This document shows, one piece after another, positions 27,224-37,022 of a DNA stretch of 64,000 nucleotides; position 1 is the stretch's first letter; each line of letters opens with the position of its first letter. The DNA comes from Bifidobacterium sp. B4142. GTDB lineage: Bacteria > Actinomycetota > Actinomycetes > Actinomycetales > Bifidobacteriaceae. Position numbers and translations under genes: made by a program. The stretch lies in NCBI RefSeq assembly GCF_026537325.1, contig NZ_JAFNMJ010000001.1, forward strand, positions 930,001 through 994,000, in the 5' to 3' direction. The notes below the pieces were generated by a model that saw nothing but the letters and a program-made list of their open reading frames with translations, had not been told where the DNA came from and made no database searches.

Positions 27224-29170
27224 ATGGCTAAGAACTTGAGCGTAAATACAGGCTCGCAAGCTGTGGGTGCACACCGTCACACCGTGGGCCGACTGGTCCG
27301 TTACCTGCTGGTCAGCCCCTGGAGGGTCATTGTCATGGTCCTCGCCGGCATGACCGCCGTGGCCATGATCGTCATCGGACCCAAGGTCATGGGCGAGGCC
27401 ACCAACGTCCTCTTCGAGGGACTGCTGGGTTCCATGCTGGTCAAGATGGGCGCCAAGCCCGGCACCCCCAAGCAGGCTGTGGTCGCCTACCTGCAGTCCC
27501 GCGGCCAGGACAAGTTCGCCCGGATGATCGACTCCATGAACGTCCAGGTGGGCGTGGGCATCGATTGGGGGCGCTTTGGCACCATCCTCATGTTTGTCAT
27601 CGGCATCTACCTGATTTCCATCTTGGTCAGGCTGGTGCAGAACTTTTTGATGACCCGGCTGGTCTCCGACGCGGTCTACACCATGCGCAGGCAGATCGAG
27701 GACAAGCTGGACCGGCTGCCCCTGCAGTACTTCGACCGGACCCCGCGCGGCGAGGTCATGAGCCGGACCACCAACGACATCGACAACATCTCGGGCACCC
27801 TGCAGCAGATTCTGGGCGAGCTGCTCTTTTCAGTCTTCTCCATCATCGGCGCCTTCATCATGATGCTGACCATCTCGCCCCTGCTGACCCTGATCGCCTT
27901 CATCATCATCCCGGTCATGGCCCTGTGCGCGGGCATCATCCTCAAGAAGACCCAGCCGCAGTTCACCAGGCAGTGGATTCGCACCGGCCAGGTAAACAGC
28001 CACGTGGAGGAGATGTTCTCCGGCCACATGGTGGTCCGGGCCTTCGGCCACCAACGCAAGGCGGAGGAGGAGTTCGAGGAGCGCAACCAGGAGCTCTACC
28101 AGGCCAGCTTCAAGGCGTCCTTCTTCTCGGCTCTGGTCACGCCTATGTCGACCTTCTTCGGCAACTTGAGCTTCGTGATCATAGTCATCGTCGGCGGCGT
28201 GCACGTGCTCAACGGAAGCATGAGCCTGGGCGGCCTGCAGGCCTTCACCCAGTACACCCGTCAGGCCTCCCAGCCCATCGGCCAGCTGGCCTCCATGGGC
28301 ACCATGCTCCAATCTTCCCTGGCCTCCTGCCGCAGGGTCTTCGACTTCCTGGACGAGGCCGAGGAGATGCCGGACATCGAGCATCCCGACCATCTGGGCC
28401 AGGAGACCGGAGGCAAGGTCGAGGGCCATGTCCGCTTCGACCACGTCCGCTTCTCTTACGATCCGGCTGAGCCGCTGATCAAGGACCTGTCCATCGAAGC
28501 CAAGCCTGGGCAGACCATCGCCATCGTCGGGCCGACTGGGGCGGGCAAGACCACCCTGGTCAACCTGCTCATGCGCTTCTACGAGATCCAGGGCGGGCGC
28601 ATCACCATCGACGGCGTGGACACCTCCAGAGTGACGCGCCAAGACCTGCGCAGCCACTTCGGCATGGTCCTGCAGGACACCTGGCTCTTCGACGGCACTG
28701 TTCGCGACAACCTGCTCTACGGATTGGGCGAGGGGCAGACCATCCCTGAGCAGACCATGATCGAGGGCGCCAAGGCCACCCACGTGGACGAGTTCATCCG
28801 CAAGCTGCCCCAAGGTTATGACACCGTTCTCAACGAGGACAGCAGCGAGCTCAGCCAGGGCGAACGCCAGCTGATGACCATCTGCCGGGCCTTTCTGTCC
28901 GATCCGGACATCCTGATCCTGGACGAGGCCACATCCTCAGTGGACACCAGGACCGAGCTGCTGGTCCAGCAGGCCATGAACACCCTGCGCAAGGGCAGGA
29001 CCTCCTTCGTCATCGCGCATAGGCTGTCCACCATCCGCGATGCCGACCTGATCCTGGTGGTCAACCACGGCTCGGTGGTCGAGCAGGGCACCCACGACCA
29101 GCTATTGGAGCGCGGCGGGGCCTATGCCTCCCTCTACAACTCCCAGTTCACCAAGGGCGAGGAGGACTGA
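27224..29170 (+). CDS. ABC exporter half-transporter, catalytic-site subunit
   Basis: A 648-residue partner of the preceding half-transporter, with an extended first extracellular/loop region (about residues 60-115) between helices 1 and 2. The Walker A is GPTGAGKTT, the Walker B has the catalytic Glu (LILDEATSSVD) and the switch His is present (IAHRLST). Its signature is LSQGERQ instead of LSGGQ. Together with the preceding protein, the altered signature and altered Walker B fall in the same composite ATP site. One site is therefore non-catalytic and one fully active. ATG 27224 follows the previous stop directly. Confidence 0.92.
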   Translation: MAKNLSVNTGSQAVGAHRHTVGRLVRYLLVSPWRVIVMVLAGMTAVAMIVIGPKVMGEATNVLFEGLLGSMLVKMGAKPGTPKQAVVAYLQSRGQDKFARMIDSMNVQVGVGIDWGRFGTILMFVIGIYLISILVRLVQNFLMTRLVSDAVYTMRRQIEDKLDRLPLQYFDRTPRGEVMSRTTNDIDNISGTLQQILGELLFSVFSIIGAFIMMLTISPLLTLIAFIIIPVMALCAGIILKKTQPQFTRQWIRTGQVNSHVEEMFSGHMVVRAFGHQRKAEEEFEERNQELYQASFKASFFSALVTPMSTFFGNLSFVIIVIVGGVHVLNGSMSLGGLQAFTQYTRQASQPIGQLASMGTMLQSSLASCRRVFDFLDEAEEMPDIEHPDHLGQETGGKVEGHVRFDHVRFSYDPAEPLIKDLSIEAKPGQTIAIVGPTGAGKTTLVNLLMRFYEIQGGRITIDGVDTSRVTRQDLRSHFGMVLQDTWLFDGTVRDNLLYGLGEGQTIPEQTMIEGAKATHVDEFIRKLPQGYDTVLNEDSSELSQGERQLMTICRAFLSDPDILILDEATSSVDTRTELLVQQAMNTLRKGRTSFVIAHRLSTIRDADLILVVNHGSVVEQGTHDQLLERGGAYASLYNSQFTKGEED

Positions 29171-29176
29171 GGAGGC

Positions 29177-30310
29177 ATGAGCCTTAAACGCGGTCCGCTG
29201 AGCGTAGGGGAGCGGGTCCAGCTGACCGACCGGCGTGGCCGCAAGCTGACGGTCATGCTGGAACCAGGCGGCCTGACCCAGACCGACCACGGTCTTCTGC
29301 CGCACGAGGCCATGATTGGTCTGCCCGAGGGCTCCGTGGTGGTGACCATCTCGGCCGACAAGTGGCGGCAGATGCGTCACAAGCAGGATGCCGACACCGA
29401 CACAGGGGTGCCTGACAGGGCCAAGCCTTGGAAGTCCTCGCGAGGCATCGGAGGATGGGCCTTTACCGCCATGCGTCCAAGGCTTGAGGACTATATTCTT
29501 TCCATGCCGCGCGGCGCCCAGATCATGTACCCCAAGGATGTGGCCAGGGTCATTCTCCTGGGTGACATCCGTCCCGGCATGAGGGTCCTGGAGTCGGGAG
29601 CTGGCTCAGGGGCCATGAGCCTGGGTCTTCTGGATGCCATCGGCACCGCAGGAAAACTGACCAGCATCGAGCGGCGGGAGGAGTTCGCCAGGGTGGCCAT
29701 GGGCAATGCCACCGTATTCTTTGGGCAGCGCCCTGTCCAGTGGGACCTGCGTACCGGCGACTTCGACACCGTTGCGGCCGACCTGCCAGAGGACGAATTC
29801 GACCGTATTGTTCTGGACATGCTGGACCCCTGGAACCGTCTGGAGCAGGCCTACCGGGTCATGGCCCCCGGCGGCGCGCTGACCGCCTACGTGACCACCA
29901 CCACCCAGCTCAGCCGACTGGCCGAGGCCCTGCGCGCCGACGGTCGGTGGACCGAACCCGAGATCATGGAGAGCCTGGAGCGCTCCTGGAAGGCCGACGG
30001 TCTGGCGGTCCGACCCGAGCACGAGATGATCGGGCACACCGGCTTCCTCTTGACCAGCAGGGCCATGGCTCCCGGCCAGCAGGCTCTTCGCAAGCATATC
30101 CGGGCTACCAAGGACTACCAGACCGATGTGGATCAGGGGCGGCGGCCTGCCAAGATCAGCGGCTCAAATCACGAGCGCGAAAAGGAAGACCTGGAGGACC
30201 TCGAGGATTTGGAGTTGCGCCGGGTCTCCGATCGCAAGCTGCGCAAGGTGTTGCGTGATCTGGACCATCAGGTGCGCACTCTGGAAGACGGCAAGGAGCA
30301 AGAAGGCTGA
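29177..30310 (+). CDS. trmI: tRNA (adenine-58-N1)-methyltransferase TrmI
   Basis: A 377-residue class I methyltransferase that forms m1A58 in the T-loop of tRNA. The N-terminal beta-barrel (about 1-70) is followed by the catalytic domain with the SAM motif VLESGAGSGAMSLGLL near residue 137 and the catalytic stretch VLDMLDPW. Actinobacterial TrmI is usually about 280 residues. This one carries a C-terminal charged extension of about 80 residues with repeated Glu-Asp-Leu units, likely helical. ATG 29177 follows GAGGAGG and lies six bases after the exporter gene. Confidence 0.92.
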   Translation: MSLKRGPLSVGERVQLTDRRGRKLTVMLEPGGLTQTDHGLLPHEAMIGLPEGSVVVTISADKWRQMRHKQDADTDTGVPDRAKPWKSSRGIGGWAFTAMRPRLEDYILSMPRGAQIMYPKDVARVILLGDIRPGMRVLESGAGSGAMSLGLLDAIGTAGKLTSIERREEFARVAMGNATVFFGQRPVQWDLRTGDFDTVAADLPEDEFDRIVLDMLDPWNRLEQAYRVMAPGGALTAYVTTTTQLSRLAEALRADGRWTEPEIMESLERSWKADGLAVRPEHEMIGHTGFLLTSRAMAPGQQALRKHIRATKDYQTDVDQGRRPAKISGSNHEREKEDLEDLEDLELRRVSDRKLRKVLRDLDHQVRTLEDGKEQEG

Positions 30311-30391
30311 TCGCCCATGGCCCGCTCTTTCACCTGGCTCTGTCATAATGGAAAAGACGCCTGATAGGAACTTTGGGAAAGGAAGCATGGC

Positions 30392-30952
30392 ATGGGTTTG
30401 CGAAAAGGTCTGAAGGCCGAGGATCTGCACAGGTGCAGCCGAACCCTCATGCTCATGCGTCATGCCAAGACGGAACGCCAGGGGTCACAGGGCGATCGCA
30501 GCCGCCAGCTGACCGACCGTGGCCAGAAACAGGCCCGGATCATGGGCCGTGGATTGACCGCTTTGGGCCTGGTGCCCGACCGCATCATCTGCTCGGGTGC
30601 GCCCCGGGCCCGTCAGACCCTGGACGGCATGCTCAAACCCCTGGGTGACGGACCCCGGGTCGACTACCGGGAATCCCTCTATGAGTCCGGCATGCAGGCG
30701 GTCTTCGACCAGCTGGCACAGACCGAGGACCGTGACCGCCGGGTCCTTATCCTAGGGCATGAGCCCACCATGTCTATCTGCTCACAGTGGCTGGCCGAGG
30801 ACGACTCCGATCCTGACCTTTTGGACCTGCTCAATCTTGGACTGCCGCCGGCCACTATGGTCGTGCTGGGCTCCGAGCGGCCATTGACCGACTGGGGAAC
30901 CCATCAGGCCCGTCTGCTTGGCATTCTGGGCCCCCAGGACCTGGAGGACTGA
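30392..30952 (+). CDS. SixA-type histidine phosphatase
   Basis: A 186-residue member of the histidine phosphatase superfamily (phosphoglycerate mutase-like fold). The catalytic RHG variant is LMRHAKTERQG near residue 24, the second Arg is in SGAPRARQTL and the second His is in LGHEPTMS. SixA in E. coli acts on phosphohistidine proteins; the target here is unknown. ATG 30392 follows AAGGAAG. It lies about 80 bases after trmI and may have its own promoter or read through. Confidence 0.85.
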   Translation: MGLRKGLKAEDLHRCSRTLMLMRHAKTERQGSQGDRSRQLTDRGQKQARIMGRGLTALGLVPDRIICSGAPRARQTLDGMLKPLGDGPRVDYRESLYESGMQAVFDQLAQTEDRDRRVLILGHEPTMSICSQWLAEDDSDPDLLDLLNLGLPPATMVVLGSERPLTDWGTHQARLLGILGPQDLED

Positions 30953-31086
30953 CCGGCAGAACAAGCTCGAGGCAACCTTCTGCAGGCAGTCTTGGTGAGC
31001 ATCAGTCCTGTGCCTGCCGTCTTGTCGTTATCGATTCAGGTTATGGCGACACCTTATTTGCACCAATTACCCGCCTCCCCCCGCCG

Positions 31087-31111
31087 CTGATAGGCTGACC
31101 AAAGATATCAG
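31087..31111. promoter_or_regulatory. Inverted repeat upstream of metE
   Basis: CTGATA (31087-31092) and TATCAG (31106-31111) form a perfect 6+6 inverted repeat with a 13-base spacer, ending 19 bases ahead of the metE start. It could be an operator for a methionine-responsive regulator. The arms are short, so chance is possible. The rest of the 178-base upstream region holds no B12 box or recognisable riboswitch. Confidence 0.25.
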
Positions 31112-31130
31112 GACGAAACTGGGAGGTTTC

Positions 31131-33467
31131 ATGGCAGCGATTACATCCGTGTCCGGATTCCCGCGCATCGGCGCGCACCGCGAACTCAAGAGGGCCATCG
31201 AGGGCTATTGGAAGGGCGAACGGAATCTGGACGAGGTTCGGCGCACGGCCGCTGATCTGCGGGCCAGACACTGGCAGCTTCAGCAGCAGGCAGGCGTCGA
31301 CCTGATTCCCGTCAACGATTTCAGCTACTACGACCAGGTCCTGGATACCTCTATCCTCCTGGGCGTCGTGCCAGAGCGCTATCGGAAGCTGGGCCTGGGT
31401 CCCGAGGATACCCTCTTCGCCATGGGCCGCGGCTACCAGGGGGAGCAGGGTGACGTGACCGCCCTGCCCATGAAGAAGTGGTTCACCACCAACTACCACT
31501 ACCTGGTGCCCGAGATCGATCAGAACACCAAAATCGCCCTGGAAGGCGATAAGCCCTTCAAGGAGTTCCAGGAGGCGCGCGAGCAGGGCATCGCGGCCAA
31601 GCCGGTGCTGATCGGCCCATATACCTTCCTCAAGCTGGCACGCGGTCCCCAGGGCGAGCTGCTGGATCAGGACCCGGCACTGGTGCAGGATCTGGCCAAG
31701 GCCTACGCGACCATACTGGAGCGGTTCATCGGCCTGGGCGCCGACTGGGTGCAACTGGACGAACCCTATCTGGTCCTGGACAAGGAACCGGGCGACCAGG
31801 ACCTCTTCGAGACCCTCTACAAGCCCATCCTGAAGGCCCGCCAGAGCGACCAGGGCAAGGTCCGTATTCTGCTCAACACCTACTTCGGCCATGTGGGCGA
31901 CTGTTGCGATCGGCTGGCTGACCTGGGCTTCGACGGCATCGGCCTGGATCTGATCGAGGGCAGGGATGAGAATCTGGCGGCCCTCAAGGAGCACGGCGTG
32001 CCGGAGGGAACCACCATCTTCGCCGGCCTGATCAACGGCCGCAACATCTGGCGCAACGACTATGCGGTCAGCCTGGGCCTCCTGGATGCCCTGCACCAGG
32101 TGACCTCGAACGTGGTGGTGTCCACCGCATGTTCCCTCCTGCACGTGCCCTACACCGTGGCCGACGAGAACGGGCTGGATGCCGTCACCGTGCGGCCCCA
32201 CTTCGCCTTCGCCCTGGAGAAGCTGGGCGAGTTGCACGACCTGGCCCAGCTGGCCGATGCCAATGAGGACCAGCGCCGCTCCAGCAAGGCCCTTGCTGAC
32301 AATCAGAAGCTCTTCGACGGCAGCCGCGTCCAGCCTGACCCGCAGGTGCAGCAGCGCCTGGCCGGCCTTGAGGACGGGGACTTCGTGCGTACCCCTGCCC
32401 GGCCCGAACGCCAGAGGATCCAGGCCCATGAGCTGGGTCTGCCCCTGCTGCCCACCACCACCATCGGCTCCTTCCCCCAGACCGGCGAGGTCCGCGCCGA
32501 GCGGGCCCGCCTGCGCAAGAAGGAAATCAGCCAGGAGGACTACGACAACTTCATCGCCCGCAAGATCGACCAGGTCATCGACCACCAGGAACAGATAGGC
32601 CTGGATGTTCTGGTCCATGGCGAGTTCGAGCGCAACGACATGGTCGAGTACTTCGGCCAGAACCTTAAGGGCTATCTGTTCACCCGGAATGCCTGGGTCC
32701 AGTCCTATGGCACCCGCTGCGTCAAGCCTCCCATCGTCTGGGGGGACATCTCCCGCGCCCGGCCCATCACCGTACGCTGGTCCTCATACGCCCAGTCCCG
32801 CACCAACCATGTGGTCAAGGGGATGCTGACCGGTCCGGTGACCATTCTCAACTGGTCCTGGCCCCGTGAGGACATCGATCACGAGCAGCAGACCCGCCAG
32901 CTGGCCCTGGCCATCCGTGACGAGGTCCTGGACCTGGAGGCCGCAGGCATCCGCATCATCCAGATCGACGAGGCCGCCCTGCGTGAGAAGCTGCCGCTGC
33001 GGCGCTCCGACTGGCACAGCCGATACCTGGACTGGGCCATCCCCGCCTTCCGGCTGGTCCATTCCGGCGTCAAACCCACTACCCAAATTCACACCCACAT
33101 GTGCTACTCGGAGTTCAACGACATCATCAAGGACATTGATGCCATGGACGCCGATGTGATCTCCTTCGAAGCCTCCCGCTCCGATCTGACCGTCCTGGAT
33201 GCCATTCAGGAGGCCAAGTTCGAGACTGAGGCAGGCCCCGGAGTCTACGACATCCACTCGCCGCGCATCCCCTCCACCGAGGAGATCGTGGACCGGATCC
33301 ACGCCATCCTGAAGAAGCTGGACGTGGCCAAGGTCTGGATCAACCCCGACTGCGGATTGAAGACCCGAGGCGACAAGGAGACATGGCCCAGTCTGGAGCA
33401 CATGGTGGCCGCCGCACAGCAGGTGCGTGCGGAGCTATCGTCCAGTCAGGAGTCGGATCATGCATGA
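31131..33467 (+). CDS. metE: Cobalamin-independent methionine synthase
   Basis: A 778-residue enzyme that transfers a methyl group from 5-methyltetrahydrofolate (polyglutamate) to homocysteine, giving methionine. It has two TIM barrels. The C-terminal one carries the zinc ligands His and Cys in [10 protein letters not shown] and Cys in NPDCGLKTR. Length is normal for MetE. ATG 31131 follows GGGAGG. metF begins inside the last codons, so the methyl-donor supplier and its user are coupled. Confidence 0.97.
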   Translation: MAAITSVSGFPRIGAHRELKRAIEGYWKGERNLDEVRRTAADLRARHWQLQQQAGVDLIPVNDFSYYDQVLDTSILLGVVPERYRKLGLGPEDTLFAMGRGYQGEQGDVTALPMKKWFTTNYHYLVPEIDQNTKIALEGDKPFKEFQEAREQGIAAKPVLIGPYTFLKLARGPQGELLDQDPALVQDLAKAYATILERFIGLGADWVQLDEPYLVLDKEPGDQDLFETLYKPILKARQSDQGKVRILLNTYFGHVGDCCDRLADLGFDGIGLDLIEGRDENLAALKEHGVPEGTTIFAGLINGRNIWRNDYAVSLGLLDALHQVTSNVVVSTACSLLHVPYTVADENGLDAVTVRPHFAFALEKLGELHDLAQLADANEDQRRSSKALADNQKLFDGSRVQPDPQVQQRLAGLEDGDFVRTPARPERQRIQAHELGLPLLPTTTIGSFPQTGEVRAERARLRKKEISQEDYDNFIARKIDQVIDHQEQIGLDVLVHGEFERNDMVEYFGQNLKGYLFTRNAWVQSYGTRCVKPPIVWGDISRARPITVRWSSYAQSRTNHVVKGMLTGPVTILNWSWPREDIDHEQQTRQLALAIRDEVLDLEAAGIRIIQIDEAALREKLPLRRSDWHSRYLDWAIPAFRLVHSGVKPTTQIHTHMCYSEFNDIIKDIDAMDADVISFEASRSDLTVLDAIQEAKFETEAGPGVYDIHSPRIPSTEEIVDRIHAILKKLDVAKVWINPDCGLKTRGDKETWPSLEHMVAAAQQVRAELSSSQESDHA

Positions 33468-34341
33468 GCCTATCTTTTCCCTGGAGGTCTTTCCCCCCAA
33501 GCGCGATGCCCCGGTGGGCACCATCTATGACACCCTGGATGGTCTGGAAGGGCTGATGCCCGACTTCATCTCGGTGACCTACGGGACCGGCCGGCGCTCA
33601 GACCGTACGGCCACGGCTCGCATAGCCAAGACCATCCATACCGAGTACGGCATCCCTGCCGTGGCGCACTTGACCGCCCAGTATGCGGACCGCGAGGTGA
33701 TCGATCAGGCCCTGGATATGTTCGACGACGCAGGGGTGGCAGCGGTGCTGGCTCTGCGCGGCGACAGCGTAGAGGGCCGCGAGCCTGCCGGAGTCTTCGA
33801 CCATGCCAGCGACCTGGCAGCCTACATCCGCTCCCGTCGGCCCAACCTGTCGATATACGGAGCCTGTTATCCGGAGACCCACCCGGAGGCCGCCTCGCCT
33901 GAGGAGGACATTGAGAATCTGAAAATCAAGGTGGATTCCGGCGTGGATCATCTGGTTTCGCAGCTCTTCTACGACAACGCCGATTTTTTGGACTTCCTGG
34001 ACCGGGCCCGGGCAGCCGGCATCCAGGTGCCCATTGAGGCCGGCATCATGCCCATCACCAACGAGGGCCAGGTACGGCACATGAGCGAGGTCTGCAAGGC
34101 GCGGATCCCGGCGGCAGTTGAGTCCATCCTGGAGCGCTGGGGTGACGACCGGGCCAGCCTGCGCGAGGCGGGCATCATCTACGCCTCACAGCAGATCGCC
34201 GACCTGGTGGCGCACGGGGTGGATGGCATCCACCTGTACTCCATGAATCATTCTGGCGTCACCAGGCGCATCTGGCACAACGTCCGTCACCTCTTCCGGC
34301 AGGTGGGCGCCAAGGAGGAGCCGGTCAGCAGCCAAAAATAA
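33460..34341 (+). CDS. metF: 5,10-methylenetetrahydrofolate reductase
   Basis: A 293-residue FAD-dependent TIM-barrel enzyme that reduces 5,10-methylene-THF to 5-methyl-THF, the substrate of MetE. The N-terminal FSLEVFPPK contains the catalytic Glu, and the folate/flavin stretch LALRGDSV and the QLFYDNADF motif are present. ATG 33460 ([10 protein letters not shown]) is chosen because CAGGAG lies upstream and the conserved protein begins here. It overlaps metE by eight bases. Confidence 0.96.
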   Translation: MHEPIFSLEVFPPKRDAPVGTIYDTLDGLEGLMPDFISVTYGTGRRSDRTATARIAKTIHTEYGIPAVAHLTAQYADREVIDQALDMFDDAGVAAVLALRGDSVEGREPAGVFDHASDLAAYIRSRRPNLSIYGACYPETHPEAASPEEDIENLKIKVDSGVDHLVSQLFYDNADFLDFLDRARAAGIQVPIEAGIMPITNEGQVRHMSEVCKARIPAAVESILERWGDDRASLREAGIIYASQQIADLVAHGVDGIHLYSMNHSGVTRRIWHNVRHLFRQVGAKEEPVSSQK

Positions 34342-34399
34342 CTGCATAAAAGAGGGGAATGCCCCGCATCGATGAATGCAAAAGCGTGATTGCCAGCTT

Positions 34400-34720
34400 T
34401 CAGCGACGCTTTCGGCCTTGATTGTCGGTGCGGGGCCTCAGCCATGGCCAGACCTTGAGTGCAGCTCTGTTGAGCGGCGGTATCATGCCAATCAGCAGAC
34501 CAAGGATCATCCCTCCGATGGTTACCCAGGAGGCCAGGTCACGTCCCAGCAGAATGAGAACGACCACCAGGCCGACCCCGATCAGGGATAGGATCGGTGT
34601 CCAGCGTTGCTGCGAGTCGGTCAGCCGGTCGTTTTTCTTTGGCAGAAATCCGTAGATCAGTCCCACCGCCAGCCCTACCAGGGCGCAGGCAATGGTCAGG
34701 AGGATATCGGTCAGCTGCAT
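34400..34720 (-). CDS. Small membrane protein, three predicted helices
   Basis: A 106-residue hydrophobic protein with helices at about residues 4-24, 43-61 and 66-86, and a basic C-terminal tail (RPRTDNQGRKRR). No named family is recognised. It lies 16 bases downstream of the orphan sugar-type ATPase on the same strand and is convergent with metF. With only three helices and no EAA-like loop it does not look like the missing permease of that ATPase. Confidence 0.65.
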   Translation of the reverse strand: MQLTDILLTIACALVGLAVGLIYGFLPKKNDRLTDSQQRWTPILSLIGVGLVVVLILLGRDLASWVTIGGMILGLLIGMIPPLNRAALKVWPWLRPRTDNQGRKRR

Positions 34721-34736
34721 TCTAGGGTTCCTTCAT

Positions 34737-35576
34737 TCATGATTGCTCAGGCAGGATCTTTCTGGTGCCGCGCAGGGCGTGGACGCGGGCGTTGGCTCTG
34801 GCCATGGCATCCAGTTGTTCCTGGTCCTGGATGACATCCTCGGGATCGATGCCTGAAATCAGCGCGATTACAGTCTCATAGGTAGTCTTGGCCGTAGGCA
34901 GGACCCCCACCAGCCGACCCTGGCGCATGACTGCTATGCGGTCGGAAACCGCGAAGACATCCGGCAGATCGTGGCAGACCATGAGAATGCTACGGCCCTC
35001 GGAACGCATGCGCTTGATGTAGTTGAGCACCTCGGCGGACTGCATGACCGATAAGGAGGCCGTCGGCTCGTCCATGAGGATCAACTCGGGATTGTCCAGC
35101 AAGGTTCTGGCGATTGAGACTGTCTGTTTTTGTCCCAGGGATAGGGTGGCCATAGGTTGGCCTACACGGATGGGGGAGGACAGCGACTGCAGGACCTGAC
35201 GGGTACGCCGACGCATGGCTTCGTCATCGCGACGATGGTGACGATCACGCAGTTCCTTGCCCAGGAAGAGGTTGGAGGAGACGTCCAGGTTGTCGCAGAA
35301 GTCCTGCCCTTGGAAGACGGCTGCGATGCCCAACTGATTGGCGACTCTGATCGAGGGAATGTTGGTTGGTCGGCCCTTCCAGATAAGCGTACCCCGATCG
35401 GGACGGATCAGGCCTGACAAAATCCTGACCAGGGTGGACTTGCCTGCTCCATTGTCGCCCACGACGGCAAGCACCTCGTGTTGGCGAATATCCAGGCTTA
35501 CATGTTTGAGGGCCTCAACGAACCCGAACCTGATGCAGAGGTCGTCCATCTGCATCAGGACAGTGGTTTCATGCAA
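34737..35576 (-). CDS. Orphan sugar-type ABC ATPase (FrcA-like, single domain)
   Basis: A 279-residue ATPase of the CUT2/FrcA type. The Walker A is GDNGAGKST, the Walker B is LILMDEPTAS and the switch His is in MVCHDLPDV. The signature reads LSLGQKQTVSIA, where active ATPases have LSGGQ. It has a single domain, unlike the double-domain GguA encoded nearby, and no permease or binding protein lies beside it on its strand. It starts 16 bases downstream of the ROK regulator. It may energise the divergent ChvE/GguB system, act in signalling, or be a remnant. ATG 35576 has a recognisable GGAGG upstream. Confidence 0.87.
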   Translation of the reverse strand: MHETTVLMQMDDLCIRFGFVEALKHVSLDIRQHEVLAVVGDNGAGKSTLVRILSGLIRPDRGTLIWKGRPTNIPSIRVANQLGIAAVFQGQDFCDNLDVSSNLFLGKELRDRHHRRDDEAMRRRTRQVLQSLSSPIRVGQPMATLSLGQKQTVSIARTLLDNPELILMDEPTASLSVMQSAEVLNYIKRMRSEGRSILMVCHDLPDVFAVSDRIAVMRQGRLVGVLPTAKTTYETVIALISGIDPEDVIQDQEQLDAMARANARVHALRGTRKILPEQS

Positions 35577-35591
35577 TCCAGGTCACCTCCT

Positions 35592-36785
35592 CTACGATGA
35601 TCGACCCGCGGATTCTGTGGACACATCAATGTGTTCGTTGACGCTATCGACAGCCATCATAGCCGCCCCCAGAGCCGATCCGTTAATCGGATAGCGGGCA
35701 GGGAGCACCTCCATGGGGACCATGGCATCGGGGAAGAGCATGCGCTGGAGAGTCTCCCGAAGGGGCTCCAGAAACACGTCTTCTGTTGTGCTCAGGATGC
35801 CTCCCAGGACCACTACTTCGGGATCCACGGCGTTGCAAAGATCGGCCACTACATTGCCGATGCGGATGGCCGCATCTCCCACGATCCGTCTGCACCCTGG
35901 GTCCCCCTTGACGGCATTGGCCACCAGATCCTCCAGAGTCATGTTCCCGTGGGTCACGCTGAGCAAGGAGACCAAACGGCTCTCGTCCACCACCGTATTC
36001 AGGCATCCGCGGTTGCCGCAGATGCAGATATCGCCCAAGGGGTCCACTTGAACATGGCCTATCTCGCCTGCAAGCCCGGTGGTGCCCCGCCACATCTCGC
36101 CGTTGATGACGATTCCCGCGCCCACCCCGTCGTTGGCGTGGATGTAGACGAAGTTTCGTCTGCCGACTGCTGCGCCCATTCTCAGCTCGGCCATGGCTGA
36201 GAAGTTGGCGTCGTTGTCCACTTGGACCGGCACCTGAAAAGCCTCATGGAAGGTGCCTATCAGATCCTGTTTGTCCCAGCCTCGCAGGATGCCGGGAATG
36301 GCCAGCTGGTGAGTTCTGCAGTCCACAGGGGCCCCCATGGCCAGGCCCAGACCGACAAGCTCATCCGATTGGGCACCGATGGAAGTCAGCGTCTCCTTGA
36401 TCAGGATCATGGCCCGTTCCAGGGTTGTGTCCGGCTTGTGCTGGCGTGGCAGAGCCATATCATGCTCTGCCAGTATGGCATGGCTGGCGTCGACTACTTC
36501 CAGTCGCATCTCGTGGCGGCCGATGTAGAGCCCGACCCCGAGGCCCTTGCGGCGGGCCAGCATGACCAGCGTGGCGCGGCGGCCGTTTCTTGTGGTGGAG
36601 GATGTCTCCAGAAGTCCCTGATCACCCATCAGACGTACCAGGTTGGAGACAGTTGCTGTTGAGAGCCCGGTATTTTCAGCCAATTCGATCTGGGTCATGG
36701 CGCCGAATCTTCGGATCGTATCCAGCAGGAGGGCACGGTTGGCCTCACGCAGTGAGGACTGTGAGCCGAATAATCGATGTGCCAT
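35592..36785 (-). CDS. ROK-family (NagC/XylR-type) transcriptional regulator
   Basis: A 397-residue regulator. The N-terminal winged helix-turn-helix (TQIELAENTGLSTATVSNLV) is followed by a ROK sugar-kinase-like domain. This has the zinc-binding cysteines of the family (GDICICGNRGCLNTVV) and the sugar-binding region around NDGVGAG. Such proteins repress sugar genes and release DNA when the sugar binds. ATG 36785 is taken as start; a TTG at 36803 would add six residues, and neither has a strong ribosome binding site. It is divergent from the chvE-gguAB operon, the obvious target. Confidence 0.9.
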   Translation of the reverse strand: MAHRLFGSQSSLREANRALLLDTIRRFGAMTQIELAENTGLSTATVSNLVRLMGDQGLLETSSTTRNGRRATLVMLARRKGLGVGLYIGRHEMRLEVVDASHAILAEHDMALPRQHKPDTTLERAMILIKETLTSIGAQSDELVGLGLAMGAPVDCRTHQLAIPGILRGWDKQDLIGTFHEAFQVPVQVDNDANFSAMAELRMGAAVGRRNFVYIHANDGVGAGIVINGEMWRGTTGLAGEIGHVQVDPLGDICICGNRGCLNTVVDESRLVSLLSVTHGNMTLEDLVANAVKGDPGCRRIVGDAAIRIGNVVADLCNAVDPEVVVLGGILSTTEDVFLEPLRETLQRMLFPDAMVPMEVLPARYPINGSALGAAMMAVDSVNEHIDVSTESAGRSS

Positions 36786-36857
36786 AGGTTCCAGTGTAGC
36801 CAAGATCGTGGCTTGCCCCCGCCCAGTGAACCCCCTTGCGCCGGTGAAAGACCAAAG

Positions 36858-36878
36858 TTCGAGCGAATTATTAAATTC
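36858..36878. promoter_or_regulatory. Candidate ROK operator (overlapping palindromes)
   Basis: TTCG-AG-CGAA (36858-36867) overlaps a perfect GAATT-ATTA-AATTC repeat (36865-36878). It is an AT-rich island in the ROK/chvE divergent region, about 40 bases ahead of the chvE -35. AT-rich palindromes are typical of ROK operators. Confidence 0.4.
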
Positions 36879-36917
36879 ATGTACAAAACAGAAGAATAGG
36901 TAATCAGCTTTCTTGAG

Positions 36918-36946
36918 TTGATAAAGTTAACGCAATTGGGTATGCT
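36918..36946 (+). promoter_or_regulatory. Promoter of the chvE-gguAB operon
   Basis: TTGATA (36918-36923), a 17-base spacer and TATGCT (36941-36946) make a good sigma70-type promoter. The start would be near 36953, giving a leader of about 70 bases that contains a small hairpin CAGGCA-N8-TGCCTG (36974-36993). Confidence 0.65.
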
Positions 36947-37022
36947 GACCACTGGGCCTGCAATGAAGGGGTCCAGGCAGACGGAGATGCCTGCCCGAGA
37001 ATTCAAGGATGAAGGAGTCTTC

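Noticed and set aside
30953-31130. Riboswitch ahead of metE
   Set aside because: No B12 box, no SAM-type conserved core; only short inverted repeats are seen.
34342-34399. Terminator between metF and the convergent small membrane gene
   Set aside because: Only a four-base-pair GGGG/CCCC stem without a U-tract is visible in this gap.
36858-36867. TTCGAGCGAA as a LexA box
   Set aside because: The arms are in the wrong order (TTCG...CGAA instead of CGAAC...GTTCG).
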